Below are positions 58,640-64,000 of a stretch of DNA of 64,000 bases, in pieces. The stretch covers positions 58,463,416-58,527,415 of the forward strand of contig OX421966.1 in assembly GCA_949128115.1 (NCBI GenBank), read 5' to 3'. The position numbers were made by a program, and so were the translations under genes. Under the pieces are notes generated by a model that did not search any database, was not told the origin of the DNA, and saw nothing but the letters and a program-made list of their open reading frames with translations. The DNA comes from Anaspis maculata. Taxonomy: Eukaryota; Arthropoda; Insecta; Coleoptera; Scraptiidae. Position 1 is the stretch's first letter; the number at the start of each line of letters is the position of its first letter.

Positions 58640-58700
58640 CTTTTGTATTTTTGTTAACAATTGTTGCTATTAAAAATACTTCTACAAAAATGACCTGTGT
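58640..58700 (+). terminator. TBL2 3' UTR with ATTAAA poly(A) signal
   Basis: ATTAAA at 58669-58674 lies 30 bases after the stop codon and is followed by a GT-containing stretch (GACCTGTGTATG). The 3' UTR would be very short. Confidence 0.6.
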
Positions 58701-58864
58701 ATGATTTCACTCTGCTTTTGGGACTACCTATTATCTAGTCATTCAATAACGATCCTTACCTCGAAAGTTGCCATCAGGATCATTGTTTGGCTTAGAAAAA
58801 CACATTTTTTAGAAGGTTTGAGAGCCACTGTCTGTCAATTCAACTCCAGCAAGCTGTAGCTACC

Positions 58865-59744
58865 ATGCTACCATGTCCGCATTCCACTGGGTCCATGGCA
58901 ATGTAAGTATATGATCATCGGTACCCTCGGTATTGTTCAGTTCAGTTACGGAAACATGCATGCATAAATCACATCTTAGAACTAAAAGTAGTCCGAAAAC
59001 TAAGGCCTCATCAAAGTATTTTTTGGTATTTTCACTGTCTCCTTTTTTTTACGCGCGATTAGTGGCAATTCTGTAAAATTTGAACAGCCTTTGAAATTTT
59101 AAAAGGGGCTGGTCACCTAGGAACGATCAGAAGTCGGCTTTACGATTGGCTGATTTTTTTTCATGGCCTTTAAATTTTAACGGGTTTGATCGGTTTGATA
59201 CAGAATCGCCACTATTGTAGGTATAAGACAATACAAATAGCGAAGACCATATGTTATCACCACCGTCGTCACGGATATTGGGGCATCAAAAATCAGCCAA
59301 CCTTTTTTTGAGTGATGGACTCACCTGGTTCCTACGCAACCGTAAAAATCCGTGACGACATGTGTCTTTTCTATTTGTATTGTCTATATATATATATATC
59401 TACCTAATGAACAACGTCATCTCATGTCATACCTTCATACCTATGAGTGACAGCTTAGAAAAAATCTTTTATAATCCCTATTAGTAATTGACGTCCTGAA
59501 ACCTTCTAAGTACCATTAACTACCTAGTACTCATATGTGTTGCATCCTCCGAGCGTAAGTTTTTTCACTCTAACAAGAATCTAAGTTTCGAACTGATTTA
59601 TCTATACCTACTCACATGGGGCTATTTTACTTTTCCAGTACAAAATGCTGTCTAACTTTGCTGTGCGTTCTCTTGTTGGCAGCCACAGCACTGGCTATAA
59701 CTTTCTTGGTGCTCTACGTCATCAAGAAAACGAAAACGTCGTAA
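58865..59744 (+). CDS. candidate two-exon small membrane protein
   Basis: Exon 58865-58902 (ATG, phase 2, donor GTAAGT) joins exon 59639-59744 (acceptor TTTTCCAG) to give 47 residues: MLPCPHSTGSMAI, then KCCLTLLCVLLLAATALAI, a further hydrophobic run TFLVLYV and a basic tail KKTKTS with TAA at 59742. The single transmembrane helix with positive flanks fits a tail-anchored or type II membrane microprotein. The stop overlaps a second strong donor (CGTC|GTAAGT at 59741), so this could instead be the signal-anchor exons of a longer gene continuing beyond the window. The internal ATG 58895 is another possible start. The frame upstream of 58865 stays open for some codons. I do not recognise the family. 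Confidence 0.45.
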
Positions 59745-61501
59745 GTCGAAGAAACAGGAATGGCTGAGAATCCTTGGACGACCATTAGAGGACAATGTCG
59801 AATTACTTACAAACTTATATATCTACTATGTTTTATGCTATAATATATGTCTTTTTCAAGTGAGGAACCACGTGAAACAGCTTTGATCATTCTTCGTTCA
59901 AGTAGGTAGGTACTCATTGCTTGAAAGGTAAAACTGGTCGTGGCATCCCAACACTTTCTGGCGAGTCGTGTAGAAGTTATAAATAGAACCCCGGGAATGT
60001 TGTCAATTTTTTTATCGATATGTTGAATATCAATCGTCCCTTGGAAGGCAGACTGGTTAAAACTATATCGAGGAAAGTGATAAAAATGAAAGTATCGATA
60101 TCTTCATCATAATGGTCCGATGTAATTTCTTCCAGTGTCTGTGCCAGAGCTTTCGTACCATAAGTGCATCTTCCGAATCTAAAGAATTTATGACATAATT
60201 AGTGGTAATTGCAGGTCTTTCGAACTCTTCTTTGATTTTGGTGTTGGTGTTGGTTTGGTGTTGACTTCACGCTTGATACAATCATGCTGGAAAAACTGCA
60301 ACTCTTCCGAGAACTCTTCGTTTTGGGATTGTTTTTTTCGGAGTTCTTGGAAATACCAAGCATTTCTTGAAAGGCGAGGGAATTTTATAACCTCCAGATT
60401 TTTTCTTTTTGTGGAGACGGACACTGGCAGTCTTCTGAAGTTTGCCAAGGACAAGAAGTTTGAGGCTCAGGCTCAGAGACCTATGGTCAATGTAAATTTC
60501 ATCACGACTTTGTTCTAGTGCAGTCAAAACTCTGCACTTTTGTTCTGGCTGTTGTTCATCACCGTTTGGCATTTCCGTTGCTTTGTTTTCTCTGGTTCCT
60601 TATTCTTCTCTTGCTCCTCAATCTTTTCTGAATTGACCTCTGGGATGATCCAAGTTTACTTTATCAAACGGATATAATCTACACTTCCTAGACCCCATGT
60701 CTGGGAGTAAGATCATTTTTCGTAACAATGTAGTGCCGTTTGACTATGAAAACTAGAGTCATAGGACAGAAAAAAAAGTCATGAAACAAAATAAACCAGC
60801 GGACACAGTGCAGGTCTGCTGCTTTCTCTCCATACTAGGGTGGAGCTTTATATATCAGGGGATGACCCTGTAATCTGTAACCTGCAGTATAGATGCGTTT
60901 ACGGAGGTGGTAATGCTGCGGGTTGGCAGACCAGCCCGAGCTTCAAGGGACAAAGAACCTGAATCCTGCTAGGTACAACTTCAGCACTGCGGGGGTGCAC
61001 ATAGACCCAGGTACTGACCTGGTGAGTGGTGAGGGTCCTTCGGTGGCATGGAGAGCTACTGTGAGCGGTAGAGTATAGGAACAAAATCACTTTATTTCAA
61101 GATATATATTGAGTGTTTAAACAAGAACTGTACAAGATACAAATTGTTCCAAACTTTTCGTCTTCAACTACAGATTTTAAAGCTTAGATTGTGGAAGCTC
61201 CCATTTAGTGCACAGGATATACCAAAGAAACCTCGAAAGAAACGGAGGATGAGCTCTCTGAAGACTAAGCACATATTTCTTGATTTTTGCCTGGAGAAAC
61301 CTTCGAATCCATACCTTATACATACGTCTAACAACAATAGGCATTTGCTTGCTAAGCTCAATTCATTGAATTGAAGGTAGTTTCAAACGAGTTTGGGCTG
61401 GGTGATATCTGGGAAAACACAGCTTTATGTATCTACACAGAGGGAAGATTGGCAGAAATACTGAAGTCCTGCAAGACTAAATTGATAACAGCGTCATCAG
61501 A
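59745..61501. other. intergenic sequence, nothing recognised
   Basis: Short frames at 60188-60572 on both strands are rich in Lys and Arg but match no family I know and have several stops around them. A decayed processed copy of something is possible. No repeat boundary was found. Confidence 0.4.
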
Positions 61502-61796
61502 ATGAGAGCCTCCTCCTACAATCCCATGTATAATGAAATCATGATTGAAATCTACGATCAATCCAGAAATGACCTACCCGAGGACCTACCTTATTTTAGG
61601 TACAACCTAAACATCTATAAGATCAGACTAATTACCCAGCTCAGACTAGCTAGTAGGAAATTCTACAGATTTTATGTAAATAGATCAAAATGCATGGTTG
61701 ATGCAGCCGTTACTGAAGTGTAACCTGTGTTATCATCTCGTCCAAGAAGATCTGTTTCATGTTTTCTGCGTCTGTCCACTATTATACCAGATCTAG
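61502..61796 (+). pseudogene. non-LTR retrotransposon C-terminal fragment
   Basis: The frame ending at 61723 reads IRLITQLRLASRKFYRFYVN. After a +1 shift near 61719 it continues CNLCYHLVQEDLFHVFCVCP, the C-x2-C...H...C cluster found after the reverse transcriptase in jockey-type elements. The shift and the stop at about 61796 mark it as dead. Confidence 0.65.
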
Positions 61797-62247
61797 GTAC
61801 CGTCAAAAAATGGCTGAGCCAGTATTTTTCAGAAACTGCCACACCCTAGACCTTCTATAAAAAACTCATGACCCAACTAACCCTTCGAAAAATTGATCAT
61901 ATTATTGTCGTGGATTCCGGGTTCGAACGGATTTATTGAAGAAACTTGAGCAAATGATAACAAACCAAAAACGCAAACACAACAACTCGCAACTCGTTCA
62001 ACAGCTCGGTTTCGCAGTTGTTCTCTCGATTCCAGGCTTAATCAGGTATCGCTTCAGTTGTCAACATGTCAACTAGCTCCCACTCGGCCGCTGGCTTTTT
62101 ATTTATAGACCCTTCCCCCGCTCCTTACTGCGATACTGCGAGTCGGAAACATGATCCTACACCTTGACCAACATTTTAACTTTGTTTGGGGAGCGTGGTT
62201 CGAAATTCTTATCGTGGCTTCATCAGATTCAACATTTAAGTTACTTA

Positions 62248-62668
62248 TGCCCGATTGCACAAACGTGGTATCAAATTTTAGTTCGGTACCAAACAGAGGA
62301 TCAAATGTTTAAGAGTTAAATTAAATGCAAATCCGATCACTTCAAGGGAAGAACATAAGGGGAATACAAAATATAGCCCCTTATGATTATTTGTATGCAG
62401 AAACAAACTTGGGGTAACATGCACTTGTCGCTTATTTTTTATTGCAAAGAAAAAATTTGACAGTTCCGGTAAGATGTGTTCTACAAGACAAAATAATGGT
62501 TGTTTCACCTGTGTTTTGGTATCTAAATAATCACCTGGAGCTATATTTTGTATTCCCACCATAATCTCCCCTTGAAGTAACTGGGTCTGCATTTTATTCC
62601 ACTTCAAAAATTTGATCCCGTGTTTAATACCGAACTGAAATTTGATACCACCTTTGTGCAATCGGGCA
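62248..62668. mobile_element. Harbinger-type MITE, 421 bp
   Basis: TGCCCGATTGCACAAA and TTTGTGCAATCGGGCA are inverted ends (similarity extends about 40 bases), flanked by TTA on both sides (62245-62247 and 62669-62671), the 3-bp duplication of PIF/Harbinger elements. The 146-codon minus frame across it has no transposase motif. Confidence 0.88.
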
Positions 62669-62671
62669 TTA

Positions 62672-64000
62672 GTGTTCCCCTTTCGTGGCCAACGAGCTAG
62701 AACTTTGGGCCAACACAAAAAAAAATAAAAAAATAAATGTTATAGGTTATGTTAGGGTTGGGCCCAGCGTCTAGACACCAAAAAAGCGAGTGAGTGACTT
62801 TGGCGAGCGATGAGAGCTTCCCCTTTCTTTTCTGTTGCTTCCCCTGTCCCCTACAATCTGAGTTCGTGGGCCGGTGTGTGCGGGGCTCCTCCTATTATGA
62901 ATCTCTTTTCAAAGGCTGCGTCTCTTATTTTCTGGACTATTCTTTTTGCAAGGCTTTTTTTAGGCTATGATAATCTTTTGTCCGTTTTGGAAGGGATTGG
63001 ATATGACCGGTGCCTTTGTGGAGAACTGGACCTATTTTCACCTTGAATTGACCTTGAAGCTTAGAGGGCTATCGCGACCGCGAGTGTCTATAGCCGGAAA
63101 TGTAAAACCCAATTCCACCCTTCCAAAAACTTCGGAACCAATGGTGTACGCGAGCAATTACTCAAGTTAAGGTACAAACTCTCGTGTCAAGACCCTTTGA
63201 TCGAACCCCGTTCTGTTTTGTGTGAAGTGAACCCATTGTTGCTAAAAACCTACAAGGTGCTCGCCGACGAACTAACGCGAGAAGGCTTCGAAACAACTAT
63301 TATTCCCTATAAATAAATATCTAATTGCTAACCAACTATTGAGCCGTAACAATTCATTATAGGTACAAATTTATCGAATCGTCGCGTCTCGTCGAGTGTC
63401 CAGGAAATTGTACGAACAGCTTCTAATAGATTTTTGCATCACATGATTAAACAATCTCTATCAACTTCAGGGGAATACTGCAACAAATAGTTACGCGATG
63501 ACCAAACCGAACGTCCCTCTAGGTGAAACTCCTCTCCATAACATTCGTGATTAATAATAATTTCCTTGTTCTTAATAATCCAACCAACATGGAAATCTTA
63601 ATAACTGCAGTTGCACGCTAAAACAAAGTCATTAGTTTCAAGGGGGGGGGGGTCGTTGTCCTAAACCGATTATTATCAACAATTGCGACTCTACAGAAGA
63701 GTTCGAACCCTGGTTACAACAAACGCGATTTTAGTTCTTTCTAATGATTATTCGTTTCGCGATTCTCTAACTCAGCAGCGCGTATTCAGAAGAGTCGCCC
63801 CAAAAAGCTCCGTCGAAGTTCCAACTCCAACCCCTGAACTGCGGGTACCCCCCCAATAAGGAGTTGAAGTCTACCCCCGTGTCGATCGTGGCTTTCTAGG
63901 ACATGGCAAATCTCAATCGTAGGTCGTCTACCCCACCCCACAAGATCGCTCTTTTTCCTCCGCGAGGTACCGTTCGTCAATCACAAGCATCCACTCCTGA
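62672..64000. other. window end, nothing firm
   Basis: Contains a G run at 63643-63652, frames of under 80 codons without motifs, and a TATAAATAAATA stretch near 63308. Some sequence (about 63640-63980) resembles an untranslated or LTR-adjacent region, but no boundary can be set. Confidence 0.35.

Noticed and set aside
62278..62718. 146-codon minus-strand frame as a transposase
   Set aside because: It spans a 421-bp MITE with inverted ends and a TTA duplication, and no DDE motif is visible.

Overview
The window is animal nuclear DNA, most likely from an insect. It is AT-rich, its coding parts are broken into GT-AG introns, and most of the rest is transposon debris: hAT and Harbinger-type elements, foldback repeats, tRNA-derived SINEs and non-LTR retrotransposons. 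I cannot name the species from sequence alone. No bacterial operon, CRISPR array or complete host tRNA gene is present.

The backbone is one gene on the + strand, transducin beta-like 2 (TBL2), an ER-membrane WD40 protein. Its seven coding exons (1697-1814, 1932-2150, 44172-44398, 52042-52228, 52408-52593, 54144-54329, 58425-58639) join in frame to a 445-residue protein, close to the vertebrate length of about 447. Intron 2 is 42 kb and intron 3 is 7.6 kb, and both are packed with mobile DNA.

Inside intron 2, on the same strand, lies a GC-rich exon (21418-22868) encoding a REXO1/GOR-type 3'-5' RNA exonuclease with all DEDDh motifs and its own poly(A) signals. It begins at a splice acceptor in the same phase in which TBL2 exons 1 and 2 end. 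An alternative transcript could therefore fuse the TBL2 membrane anchor to an exonuclease. This is the most interesting reading in the window, but it is an inference. A non-coding private first exon and a single-exon gene starting at 21396 are competing models.

Region by region: 1-1696 is an AATCGATT repeat followed by a CpG-rich promoter. 2151-14500 holds stacked inverted-repeat (foldback) elements, including a 6.1-kb element with long terminal inverted repeats. 15535-18883 is a DNA-transposon relic with a retrotransposon fragment inside it. 21000-23200 is the exonuclease locus. 25047-30433 has two inverted, nearly identical hAT copies with 8-bp target duplications, and between them a MITE/SINE cluster and a truncated non-LTR reverse transcriptase. 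31325-33172 and 34864-37069 are giant foldbacks. 39576-40577 is a third hAT element. 45214-49326 is a foldback split by a full-length retrotransposon with a zinc finger, reverse transcriptase and restriction-like endonuclease (45948-48857). 49670-50690 is a tandem array. 54348-56304 is a nest of palindromes next to TBL2 exon 6. 56430-56941 is a likely solo LTR.

Downstream of TBL2, 58865-59744 carries a two-exon candidate for a small single-pass membrane protein, or for the first exons of a larger type II membrane protein. The last 4 kb hold a non-LTR fragment, a Harbinger-type MITE with a TTA duplication, and sequence in which I recognise nothing.
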